Assembly: GCA_019721075.1 (NCBI GenBank)
Contig: JAHEAD010000005.1
Coordinates: 47,429-111,428 of the forward strand
Source of the DNA: Candidatus Sysuiplasma jiujiangense
GTDB lineage: Archaea > Thermoplasmatota > Thermoplasmata > Sysuiplasmatales > Sysuiplasmataceae
Length of the DNA stretch: 64,000 bases
Direction: 5' to 3'
Both the position numbers and the translations under genes were made by a program. The notes beneath the pieces were generated by a model, which saw only the letters and a program-made list of their open reading frames with translations, did no database searches and was not told where the DNA came from. This document shows, in pieces, positions 56,901 through 64,000 of this stretch; the stretch's first letter is position 1, and each line of letters opens with the position of its first letter.

Positions 56901-57908
56901 GTGGATTTAGACACCGTGACGGTTCTGGTAGACGGGCTGGGAAGACGTATCAGCTATCTCAGAGTTTCAATTGCCGACAGCTGCAATCTGAAATGTGTCT
57001 ATTGCATGCCTGCATCGGGAATGCACTTTACCAGAAGAACGGAGCTTATGAGCCCGGAAGAGATAGGCATCATAGTGAGGGCAGCGTCCTCTCTTGGTAC
57101 AAGGACAGTAAGGATTACCGGAGGGGAGCCTCTTACAAGACCCGACGTTGCGGAAATAGCGTCAAACATCTCTGCAGCACCTGGGGTCGAAGATATACCT
57201 ATATCCACCAACGGCATCTTCCTGCTGGACAGGGCGGATGATCTCGCATCTTCCGGGGTGACAAGGGCCAACGTGAGCCTGGATTCTCTGAATCCTGAGA
57301 AATTCAGGGAGGTTACGCGTGGCGGAGACGTAAAACGGGTTCTTGCGGGAATCAAAAGAGCGGCAGCCGCCGGTATGAATCCGGTTAAAATAAACACTGT
57401 GCTCATGAAAGGAGTGAACGACGGCGAGCTCATCGAGCTTGCGCGGTTTGCGCTCGAGAACTCTTTTCCAATACGTTTCATTGAGATGATGCCTCTTTCG
57501 AGCAATGTTGAATTTCAGCCTGAGCTGTTCTTTCCTGCATTCAGGGCAAAGGCGCTTCTGGAAAAGAAATTCAGTCTGTATTCGGGTGAAAAATCAGGTG
57601 GACAGGGCCCTGCGGTGTATTACGGCGTCGATGGATTCCAAAGCCCTATCGGTTTCATAACGCCGCTCAGCGGCAATTTCTGTGAAAGATGCAACAGGGT
57701 GAGGATTACATCGAAGGGGAAATTGCGCATGTGTTTATTCGGAGACGATATGTTCGATCTTCTCTCCGTGATACGAAATGGCGGTGGAACTGGAGAAGTT
57801 GCGGCTGTGATAAAGCAGTGTATTCGGGCGAAACCTGAAAAACACCATCTGGGAGTAGGAAAGACAAGCAGCGTAACGCTCGAAGCAATGTCGCAGGTTG
57901 GCGGCTGA
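56901..57908 (+). CDS. moaA: GTP 3',8-cyclase MoaA (molybdenum cofactor synthesis)
   Basis: The 335-residue radical SAM enzyme has C28-x3-C32-x2-C35 (CNLKCVYC), TGGEPLTRPD and the C-terminal second cluster CERCNRVRI with a third cysteine in LRMCLFGDD. It rearranges GTP to 3',8-cyclo-GTP, the first step of molybdopterin synthesis. The usual C-terminal GG motif is seen as QVGG at the very end. GTG 56901 follows a six-codon ORF (56877-56897) by three bases. It lies 38 bases after lhr and may be read from the lhr mRNA. Confidence 0.92.
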   Translation: MDLDTVTVLVDGLGRRISYLRVSIADSCNLKCVYCMPASGMHFTRRTELMSPEEIGIIVRAASSLGTRTVRITGGEPLTRPDVAEIASNISAAPGVEDIPISTNGIFLLDRADDLASSGVTRANVSLDSLNPEKFREVTRGGDVKRVLAGIKRAAAAGMNPVKINTVLMKGVNDGELIELARFALENSFPIRFIEMMPLSSNVEFQPELFFPAFRAKALLEKKFSLYSGEKSGGQGPAVYYGVDGFQSPIGFITPLSGNFCERCNRVRITSKGKLRMCLFGDDMFDLLSVIRNGGGTGEVAAVIKQCIRAKPEKHHLGVGKTSSVTLEAMSQVGG

Positions 57909-57975
57909 TACATTCTATTAATTACTCGTAGAGAAATTCGATACAAAAAGTATATGTGCCTTAGGGCAAAATTGT

Positions 57976-57984
57976 ATGGACTGA
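57976..57984 (+). promoter_or_regulatory. Minimal leader ORF ATG GAC TGA
   Basis: GTATATG lies 20-26 bases before ATG 57976, so the mRNA should start there. The two-codon ORF ends in TGA, which runs into the Shine-Dalgarno sequence TGAGGATT for ATG 57996. Confidence 0.4.
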
Positions 57985-57995
57985 GGATTAGCCCA

Positions 57996-59561
57996 ATGAC
58001 AGGTCCGGATGATATTTGTCCCGTCTGTGATTCAAAGATAAGCCCTGGAGCGCAGAACTGCGATGTATGCGGTGCAGATCTCATGCTGCTCAGAAACAAT
58101 GGAGCAGCAGTGTACGTGTGCCCGGAATGCGGAAACGAGCTGCTTGAGCAGTCAACAAAATGTCCCAAATGCGGCGTCGAGTTTACCAGGGAGGAGGCAC
58201 CTTCATCATCAGAAGAAGTGATATTTCAGTGCCCTGTATGCAATGCTGAAGTTCCCTCTAATGCAAATAAATGCCCTTCCTGTGGTGTAGAATTTCTGAG
58301 TGAGGAGGATGCCGGCGCGGCCGGCGAAGTGCCCGTAAGCGTGAACTCTGTGCCGGCAATTGAACCTGTCACTGCGCCGGATCTTTCAGAATTCAAGCTG
58401 GAAAAGGAACCGATGAAAGCTGAAGATGTAATTGGAGAAGTAGAGCAGGCCTTTGGGCATAAAGAAAATATTCAGGCAGCCGAAAGCGCTGAAGTCAGTC
58501 AGCAGGCAATTTCTAAAGCCACGCCCACTCAGCAGGCTCAGGTTCATACGCCGTCAATGGAAAACAGGGTCACTCAGTCAAATCAGACAAGTGATTTGAC
58601 AGGCGACAAGGGAAGCAGACGGAAGGGGCTGTTTACATTCATCAAACGGGGCAGGAAACAGGACGAAACCGGTATCGTTTCCGATGCGCCTGGATCTTCA
58701 ACCGCCCAGCATTCGCCAGGCTCTGCCAAAGAGGAGCAATACCTCCCCCCTCCGGCTGTCCGGACCGCAACAGAATTTGACAATTCGGCTATGAGATCGA
58801 TGGTTCAGAATATAAGATCCGTTCTGAAATTCGCCGGAGATGTCAATGCGGATATAACAGACGGCAAACAGTATCTTGACAGGTCGCTTGACTATCTTCA
58901 GAAGGGTCAGCATCAGGACGCTGAAAAATTCATCAAACTCGCCAAAACGTCCCTGGAGGAATCCGTGCAGGGTTATTTCAGCGAAAAGATGGAAATAATG
59001 AGGAAGCAGCTTGAAATCGAAAATTTCGGCCAGGAAAGAAAGAAATTCCTGGAATCAAAAGTCAGGGACGTATCCTCTCTATCGAAAGCCGGTAAATATG
59101 ATGAAGCACAGTCGATTGTCGTCCAGTTCCAGTCTGAACTTTCAACCAAAGCATCCCAGTATGGCGAGGCACAGGAAATGTGCGACGATCTCGAGCTGCT
59201 TCTAAACTGTGCGGACGACATCGGTCTGGACTACGACGGCTCAAGGATGATATTCAGTGAAGCGAAAAAACAGCTTGCAACAGGGGATTGGAGTTCCGCG
59301 CTCATTCTTGCAAAGCAGTCCAGGGAGTCTCTTATGCGTACAATTCCATCGAAACTCTCCAATGAGATGAGCAGGGCCAAGAATGATATTATTGACGCAA
59401 AGATAAGCGGTTTTCAGGTCGGGGAGATGATTGCTCTGCTTAAACAGGCAAGCGCAGCGTACAACGAGGGAAAATACGATGAAGCGCTGCGTTACATAGC
59501 TCACCTAAGGAAACAGTTTGACGGTATCAGGTCGAAAAATAAAGAGGGCCCGATGCAATAA
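57996..59561 (+). CDS. Triple zinc-ribbon protein with long helical C terminus
   Basis: From ATG 57996 the protein has 521 residues. Three zinc ribbons come first (CPVCDS/CDVCGA, CPECGN/CPKCGV and CPVCNA/CPSCGV, about residues 7-100). A low-complexity linker follows at about 105-260 (Gln-, Ser- and Pro-rich, with a basic patch KRGRKQDE). The last 250 residues are all-helical and resemble tetratricopeptide-like or coiled-coil repeats (DRSLDYLQKGQHQDAEKFIK, LAKQSRESL). ATG 57996 follows GAGGATT. It could be a scaffold, but I know no family. Confidence 0.65.
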   Translation: MTGPDDICPVCDSKISPGAQNCDVCGADLMLLRNNGAAVYVCPECGNELLEQSTKCPKCGVEFTREEAPSSSEEVIFQCPVCNAEVPSNANKCPSCGVEFLSEEDAGAAGEVPVSVNSVPAIEPVTAPDLSEFKLEKEPMKAEDVIGEVEQAFGHKENIQAAESAEVSQQAISKATPTQQAQVHTPSMENRVTQSNQTSDLTGDKGSRRKGLFTFIKRGRKQDETGIVSDAPGSSTAQHSPGSAKEEQYLPPPAVRTATEFDNSAMRSMVQNIRSVLKFAGDVNADITDGKQYLDRSLDYLQKGQHQDAEKFIKLAKTSLEESVQGYFSEKMEIMRKQLEIENFGQERKKFLESKVRDVSSLSKAGKYDEAQSIVVQFQSELSTKASQYGEAQEMCDDLELLLNCADDIGLDYDGSRMIFSEAKKQLATGDWSSALILAKQSRESLMRTIPSKLSNEMSRAKNDIIDAKISGFQVGEMIALLKQASAAYNEGKYDEALRYIAHLRKQFDGIRSKNKEGPMQ

Positions 59562-59638
59562 ATACGATTGCACTCATTTCCTTTGCCGCAGAAGCGCAGA
59601 CAAAAGGTATTTACATCACATTATAATGACGCTTGGGA

Positions 59639-59712
59639 GGGCCCATAGCTTAGTCTGGCGGAGCGTCTGGCTCATAACCAGATGGTCGTCGGTTCAAATC
59701 CGACTGGGCCCA
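59639..59712 (+). tRNA. tRNA with CAU anticodon (Met or Ile2)
   Basis: The fold is complete: acceptor GGGCCCA/TGGGCCC, D stem, anticodon arm TCTGG-CTCATAA-CCAGA, T arm GTCGG-TTCAAAT-CCGAC and discriminator A. There is no intron and no encoded CCA. The anticodon stem lacks the three G:C pairs of initiators, so it is elongator Met or an Ile2 tRNA read after agmatidine modification. The GGGCCCA acceptor leans towards Ile2. GGTATTTAC about 26-34 bases upstream is the probable TATA box. Confidence 0.9.
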
Positions 59713-59917
59713 TTCTCAAGTCTGCTGTTACCCTTATTTTCCCTTGTTCCTGCCGATTGCCGGGGAAGTCGTAATTGCCATAGCTGGTGGAAGGGAAGAG
59801 GTTGCAAACCGGCTGTTGTTGTACATAATACGCCGATTGCTCCAACGGTAGGTTGTTTTCAGTCACATGGTACTTCTCAATCGGTCCTCGTGTTATTCCG
59901 TGGTTATTTATGCCGGC

Positions 59918-60520
59918 CTATCTTGGCTGTTTAAAATAGGCAACTACCCTAGGTCTTGTCAGGTAGTAGAGCAAAACAATGCCTATTATTGTTCCAACAG
60001 GTATGACGAACAGTTCCAGCACGGCGCCTATCATCATTAAAATCCTTCCCCAATTCCTTCCGGTTAGGAAAGCGATGGCAAAGAACAGTGGAAGCAATGA
60101 GATGGCTAACAACAGAATGACGATTCCCGGAGCAAACAGCGAAATGAAGGTAGCTACAAACAGAGTTATAAAAAAATCGACAATTGCAAAGATTATCTGG
60201 ACTATGCCAATTATCGTTACTCCAGTCGGTCTCTGAATCCGTGCAGGTGGATTCGGTCCGAATTGGTTTGAGCCGCATTGCTGGCAGTACATAACACCCG
60301 CAGGATTCAGATGCCCGCAAACCTGGCAGTATTTAACTTGTGCGGCTGCTCCCTGGGACGAAGCTGTCTGGGATATGACAGCAGGAGGAGCAGAAGTCGA
60401 GACGTTAATTGCTGCGGATGTCAGCCCCTGCCTGTCGCTCTTGTTCAGAGCTTTTCCACATGAGTTACAGAATGTATCGCTGTCACCAACAGGTTTTCCG
60501 CACGCAGGACAAAACGGCAT
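59918..60520 (-). CDS. Double zinc-ribbon membrane protein
   Basis: From ATG 60520 the 200-residue protein starts with a zinc ribbon (FCPACGKPVGDSDTFCNSCG), then a Ser/Ala linker, then a second ribbon (YCQVCGHLNPAGVMYCQQCG). Three to four transmembrane helices follow (TIIGIVQIIFAIVDFFITLF, ISLLPLFFAIAFL, GTIIGIVLLYYL). ATATATAAATC about 21-31 bases before ATG 60520 gives a leaderless mRNA and fixes the start; a longer frame to 60673 crosses the promoter. The function is unknown. Confidence 0.72.
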   Translation of the reverse strand: MPFCPACGKPVGDSDTFCNSCGKALNKSDRQGLTSAAINVSTSAPPAVISQTASSQGAAAQVKYCQVCGHLNPAGVMYCQQCGSNQFGPNPPARIQRPTGVTIIGIVQIIFAIVDFFITLFVATFISLFAPGIVILLLAISLLPLFFAIAFLTGRNWGRILMMIGAVLELFVIPVGTIIGIVLLYYLTRPRVVAYFKQPR

Positions 60521-60959
60521 GACACGTAAGCTGTCTCTTGATTTATATATATTTCGCACATGGGATAATACAGACTGCTTCCTTCTGAGTTTTTGAAATC
60601 GATTCGACTCATATCGTACCTGATGCCAGTTTTTTGCCTGTTTGAGCCTGAGTAAAGAATCCGTTCCATTCAAATCACTCTTCTGTTTTTGGAATTCGTT
60701 TTAACTTCGACAGCAGGCGCAAATTGGAAAGTTGCCAGGCTCGATAATCTTCAATTACATTTCGATAAAATAGTAATTTAACGCCGGGGTTCAAATCGAT
60801 AAAGCTGTCATTCATTCCGGCTTTCATAGAAATGGCTGAATGCTGTCAGAGGATGTTACGCGCGCTTTCACTGTTAATCTGAAGCAGCTTTCATTAGGGC
60901 ACCGTGAAGATTCGCCTATCTCACATTTCTGTTAAATAGTCGAAACCGAATTTCAAGAC
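60521..60959. other. Intergenic region with two promoters
   Basis: It holds the minus-strand TATA box of the zinc-ribbon membrane protein (about 60541-60551) and the plus-strand box TTAAATA (60932-60938) of the OsmC gene. A 16-codon ORF at 60833 has no support. I see nothing else. Confidence 0.4.
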
Positions 60960-60980
60960 ATGAAGGAGGACTCCATATGA
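60960..60980 (+). promoter_or_regulatory. Leader mini-ORF before the OsmC gene (MKEDSI)
   Basis: ATG 60960 lies 22-28 bases after TTAAATA. The six-codon ORF contains AAGGAGGA, a near-perfect Shine-Dalgarno sequence, and its TGA overlaps the OsmC ATG (ATGA, 60977-60980). This is the clearest example of the leader pattern. Confidence 0.6.
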
Positions 60981-61513
60981 AAGAAGGAACGGATACAACA
61001 GAAAGCATTGTTAATAATGTCAATCTCAAACTCATAGAACGCACTAAAGATAGATCGAACCTGGGCGGGGGCCATTTTCCGGTCGAGAAGACATTACAGG
61101 GTGAATTCAGGTTCGATGGCAGTCCAATGTTTACGGGCGAACTAAAATCCGAGTCGGCCTCGTTCATTGTCGGCGTTGATGAACCATCGGTGCTGGGCGG
61201 GAGAGGAGTTTATACAACCCCGCTGAGCTATCTCCTCTTCGGCGTCGTTTCCTGTTTTGCCAATACCCTCGCGATCCAGTGTGCCATTGAAAATATAAAA
61301 CTCAAGAGACTCCGTCTTACAGGAAAACTCACTTACGACATCGGTCCGGTCCTGACAGCGTACGACTTTCCGCTGATCAATAAGCTGGAGATAGAAGTAG
61401 AAGCGGATACCGACATAAGAGCAATAGTTGAAGCATCCAGACCTAAATGCCCTGCGCTCTATGCCATTACGCATTCCATTGAGAGTACCGTAAAAACAAC
61501 AGTTGCGAATTAG
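60977..61513 (+). CDS. OsmC/Ohr-family peroxide-detoxifying protein
   Basis: The 178-residue protein has the OsmC layout with two key cysteines, in FGVVSCFANTLAIQCA on the central helix and in RPKCPALYAITHS near the C terminus. These reduce organic hydroperoxides. PSVLGGRGVYTTPLSYLLFG is a typical family segment. A charged N-terminal extension of about 50 residues is longer than in bacterial OsmC. The Shine-Dalgarno sequence GGAGG lies within the preceding mini-ORF. It converges on a cupin gene. Confidence 0.82.
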   Translation: MKEGTDTTESIVNNVNLKLIERTKDRSNLGGGHFPVEKTLQGEFRFDGSPMFTGELKSESASFIVGVDEPSVLGGRGVYTTPLSYLLFGVVSCFANTLAIQCAIENIKLKRLRLTGKLTYDIGPVLTAYDFPLINKLEIEVEADTDIRAIVEASRPKCPALYAITHSIESTVKTTVAN

Positions 61514-61517
61514 CCGC

Positions 61518-61892
61518 CTATTTTATACCAACCTTTGAACCGGATCTCAGATAACTGTCCGTACCTGAAATCCAATCCTGCCTCGGGGGGCTGAATATGT
61601 CGACGTCTATTGTATCCTCAACAGCTACCGCCTTGTGTACGCTATTTGGCGGGATAACAAGTGTTTCCCCTTCTTTTAATATGAATTTTTCTCCATCTAT
61701 TTCGAATTCGAGAGCTCCTTTCATTATCCATGTTATCTGTTCATTCTCATGATGATGTGCCGGGACTACGCATCCTTTTTTGAGCAAAAGTTTGGCAACC
61801 ATCGCCTTCTCGCCATAAACCATCTGGCGCTCGATAAGATCGCTCACGTGCTCCTTCTTAACGGAATCCCAGTGCTGTCTCTTGAGGTTCAT
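61518..61892 (-). CDS. Small cupin-domain protein
   Basis: The 124-residue protein is a single beta-barrel cupin with the metal-binding motif 1 VVPAHHHENEQITWIMKGALE and motif 2 LVIPPNSVHKAVA. Such proteins bind a metal and act as dioxygenases, isomerases or sensors. The substrate is unknown. ATG 61892 lies about 26 bases after the box GTAAAATATT, so it is preferred over ATG 61910 in the same frame. Confidence 0.8.
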   Translation of the reverse strand: MNLKRQHWDSVKKEHVSDLIERQMVYGEKAMVAKLLLKKGCVVPAHHHENEQITWIMKGALEFEIDGEKFILKEGETLVIPPNSVHKAVAVEDTIDVDIFSPPRQDWISGTDSYLRSGSKVGIK

Positions 61893-62045
61893 TCTTCTAG
61901 GTAATACCATGTCAATATTTTACATTTTCTCAGGTCTGACCAACGCGGTTCATTTAGAATGCTGATCGAATTTCTACTCGCCCAATTCATTCTATCAGCC
62001 GCTTATCATCACGCGCTGAAGGGAGCAAATGTATACAGGCATGAA

Positions 62046-62831
62046 TCAGAACGGGAATCGCACATATCCCCCATCGATCTGTATGTTCGTGCCTGTTATG
62101 TAGGACGCATCATCCGAACAGAGATATGCAACGAGCGATCCTATCTCCTCCGGTGCGGCAAACCTTTTGACAGGTATAGACCGCATTATGCCATTGAGCG
62201 CTTCTTCATAGGTTATTCCTCCCTCTTCACTCCGGCTTCTGGCAATATTCCTCACCCTGTCAGTGAGGACGTATCCCTGCGAAATGCTGTTGACTGTGAT
62301 ACCCATGGAGGCTTTTTCAAGTGAAACAACTTTAGCCAGATTCACCAGCGCAGATCTCAAAGATCCAGAAATCGAGAAATTTTCGATGCCCATTTTCGTC
62401 GTCATTGAAGTCACAAAGACAATCCTCCCTCCTCTTTCCCTCATGTCCTTTAATGAAGCTTTTGTGAGGTAAATTGTGGACCTCAGAAACATTGCAATGT
62501 TTTCATCCCAGTCGGCGTCTGTGAGATCCTCAAAAGGAGCGAGTTTAGGGTCGCCGTAGTTCATTATCAGAAAATCTATTTTACCGAGGCTCTCGTGCAC
62601 AAAATCCATCAGCCTCTCCAAATCCCTTCTGTCACGGAGATCTGCCTTGCAATATGATACCTGATTTTTTGTCTCATTCTCGATCTCAACCGCAGCATCA
62701 CTCAATTTAACAGAATCTCTCGAAAAAATAATTACTCTGCAGCCTTCTTTGCTCAGAACGCGGGCTATTCCTTTCCCGATACCTGAACTTCCTGCGGCAA
62801 CAACCGCGATCTTTCCGCTTATATTTTTCAT
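62046..62831 (-). CDS. Short-chain dehydrogenase/reductase
   Basis: The 261-residue SDR has the cofactor motif AAGSSGIGKG, the NADP-suggestive FSRD after strand 2, and the DFLIMNYG segment in place of NNAG. The catalytic serine region is VTSMTTKMG, but the expected Tyr-x3-Lys reads FSISGSLRSALVNLAK, so the tyrosine is absent at the usual spot. That makes the activity uncertain. C-terminal SDDASYITGTNIQIDGGY is classical. ATG 62831 follows TTTAAAGAA by about 25 bases and is leaderless; a longer frame to 62900 is less likely. Confidence 0.8.
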   Translation of the reverse strand: MKNISGKIAVVAAGSSGIGKGIARVLSKEGCRVIIFSRDSVKLSDAAVEIENETKNQVSYCKADLRDRRDLERLMDFVHESLGKIDFLIMNYGDPKLAPFEDLTDADWDENIAMFLRSTIYLTKASLKDMRERGGRIVFVTSMTTKMGIENFSISGSLRSALVNLAKVVSLEKASMGITVNSISQGYVLTDRVRNIARSRSEEGGITYEEALNGIMRSIPVKRFAAPEEIGSLVAYLCSDDASYITGTNIQIDGGYVRFPF

Positions 62832-63047
62832 GGTGTTTGCATGCCAGTGTTTCTTTAAACTGTTTACTAACTGAACTTGTATCATGTCTTCTGTCTCCAT
62901 GACAAGTCAGAATTTTGCTATCTGAAGGAACAGATTTGAACAGACTGAAGACATTCCAGACAAACAGCAGACAGAGAGGACAACTTTTGGAAGAAATTGT
63001 GTTAAATCAAAGTAAAATTATTATATTGACACAAATTATCAGTCCAC

Positions 63048-63704
63048 ATGGATGTCAAGAACATCATAGACCTTACTGCTGAAGTCAGGACATATATGCC
63101 AGTCTGGGTCACAGCTCCTCTGCCGAACATCAATCCGATTGGAATAGTGAGCAGAGACGGATACAATTTTGAAACTATTTCAGCAGGAACACATACCGGA
63201 ACCCATATAGACGCTCCATACCATTTTGATGAAAACGGGAGAACAGTAGATCAAATAGAATTGAAAACACTTGTCGCAGAAGGCATCTGTTTACAGGTAA
63301 AGGCTAACGAAAAAAAGGAGATCGGCCTTCAGGAACTCAAATCGAAATGGAAAAGGGAATTTGACGGAAAGATCATTCTTCTGAATACGGGCTGGAGCAA
63401 GAAGAGAGCTTTTACAAAGGAGTTTCTTATGGATTTCCCCGGACTCGGGATGGACACCACGGATTTCCTCATAGAACACAAAATTAAACTCATTGGAATT
63501 GACACACTTGGAATAGATCCCTATGTCCACAGAGATTTCGAAGTTCACAAGGCATTGCTTACCAGGGACTTCTGCTTCATCGAGGATCTTGCCAACCTCG
63601 ATTCACTGGTAGAGGGGAAAAAATATCTAATCGTGGCACTACCACTCAAGTTAAAGGGAGCTAGCGGCTCAATGGCCAGAGTGGTTGCGCTGGATATTTT
63701 TTAG
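63048..63704 (+). CDS. Cyclase-family (kynurenine formamidase-like) metal hydrolase
   Basis: The 218-residue protein has the metal-binding signature AGTHTGTHIDAPYHF near residue 45, typical of the cyclase/KynB family. LIGIDTLGIDP and the C-terminal PLKLKGASGSMARVVAL fit the fold. Family members hydrolyse N-formylkynurenine, isatin or related amides with zinc or manganese. The substrate here is unknown. The box AAATTATTATATT about 18-31 bases before ATG predicts a leaderless mRNA. Confidence 0.82.
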   Translation: MDVKNIIDLTAEVRTYMPVWVTAPLPNINPIGIVSRDGYNFETISAGTHTGTHIDAPYHFDENGRTVDQIELKTLVAEGICLQVKANEKKEIGLQELKSKWKREFDGKIILLNTGWSKKRAFTKEFLMDFPGLGMDTTDFLIEHKIKLIGIDTLGIDPYVHRDFEVHKALLTRDFCFIEDLANLDSLVEGKKYLIVALPLKLKGASGSMARVVALDIF

Positions 63705-63815
63705 TCATGCGCATTGTTGGAAACCACTTAAAAAGCCACTTAGATACAACGAATAAAGAAAGGGGGTAATTAGCAGCAGGAAACTTCAATACCATATGTG
63801 CTTATGTAGGGTCAA

Positions 63816-64000
63816 ATGAAGTTGGCGGATTGGGCGCGGGAACAAAGCATAGATTACAAGACGGCCTATCGTTGGTTCCGTGCAGGGCAATTGCCCGTAA
63901 TGTCTGAACAGATGCCAACTGGAACCATTCCCGTCTATCCCACTCCGAAGAATGAAGGTGGTGTTGCCTTGTATGCAGGAGTCTCTTCACATGACCAGCG
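63816..64000 (+). mobile_element. tnpA: IS607-family transposase gene tnpA, 5' part (cut by right edge)
   Basis: The visible 61 residues show a MerR-like HTH (KLADWAREQSIDYKTAYRWF), the short linker GQLPVMSEQMPTGTIPVYP and the start of a serine-recombinase catalytic domain (VALYAGVSSHDQ). This order is specific to the small serine transposase of IS607 elements. The family motif is YARVSS; here the arginine is glycine, at a position needed for catalysis in resolvases. IS607 ends have no inverted repeats, so the left boundary cannot be set. A tnpB partner would lie outside the window. Confidence 0.82.

Noticed and set aside
59672..59866. Minus-strand ORF ending MGPVGFEPTTIWL
   Set aside because: This is the usual false translation of the opposite strand of a tRNA; it overlaps the CAU tRNA at 59639-59712.

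Overview
The window reads as a chromosomal segment of a Thermoplasmata-like, probably aerobic archaeon. The evidence is a VCP-like AAA ATPase of the VAT type, an archaeal Sec61-beta, archaeal tRNA methyltransferase Trm56, the siroheme-route heme enzymes AhbC and AhbD, a Rieske/cytochrome b pair, a two-subunit archaeal 2-oxoacid:ferredoxin oxidoreductase, a tRNA-Ala with an intron after the anticodon, and TATA boxes placed 20-30 bases before start codons (leaderless mRNAs). Taxonomy below class level is inference only. I see no CRISPR array and no prophage. The only mobile element is an IS607-type transposase gene cut by the right edge.

Layout. 1-7 kb: histidine kinase tail, sugar isomerase, arsR-arsB, an orphan DNA methyltransferase, a diverged Dps-like protein and a tiny Sec61-beta gene. 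7-12.4 kb: pncA-pncB (NAD salvage) and the 2-oxoacid oxidoreductase operon. 12.4-19.4 kb, minus strand: PAC2 protein and DUF4430-like protein, an efflux pump with its MarR regulator, arginase with a second transporter, and a dienelactone hydrolase that may share the MarR site. 20-30.7 kb: a radical SAM protein, an MMPL transporter, cobalamin adenosyltransferase, DoxX, the VAT ATPase coupled to cobyrinate diamide synthase, and a thioredoxin-like protein. 30.9-36.2 kb: a Rieske/cytochrome b operon with three small membrane proteins, divergent from ahbD-ahbC. 36.2-51 kb: hemerythrin-like protein, a B12-type radical SAM protein coupled to an AbrB-PhoU regulator, a duplicated DoxD-like protein, tRNA-Ala, trm56, GT4 glycosyltransferase, phosphoglycolate phosphatase and nitrilase. 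51-64 kb: a giant Lhr-type helicase, moaA, zinc-ribbon proteins, a CAU tRNA, OsmC, cupin, SDR, cyclase and the IS607 element.

Genes work together in visible ways. Heme synthesis sits beside the heme-binding cytochrome b. Cobalamin synthesis and adenosylation genes share the window with two radical SAM proteins that have B12-binding-like N-terminal domains. NAD salvage genes are translationally coupled.

The most unusual signal is in translation. Where a first gene is not itself leaderless, the predicted 5' end of the mRNA often falls at or near the AUG of a very short ORF. That short ORF contains or abuts a Shine-Dalgarno sequence, and its stop codon frequently overlaps the start of the real gene as NTGA. 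In five genes the overlapped start appears to be CTG (arsB, pncB, 2-oxoacid oxidoreductase alpha, arginase, hemerythrin). This looks like a recurrent loading and reinitiation device, and I report it as the main candidate for a previously undescribed system.
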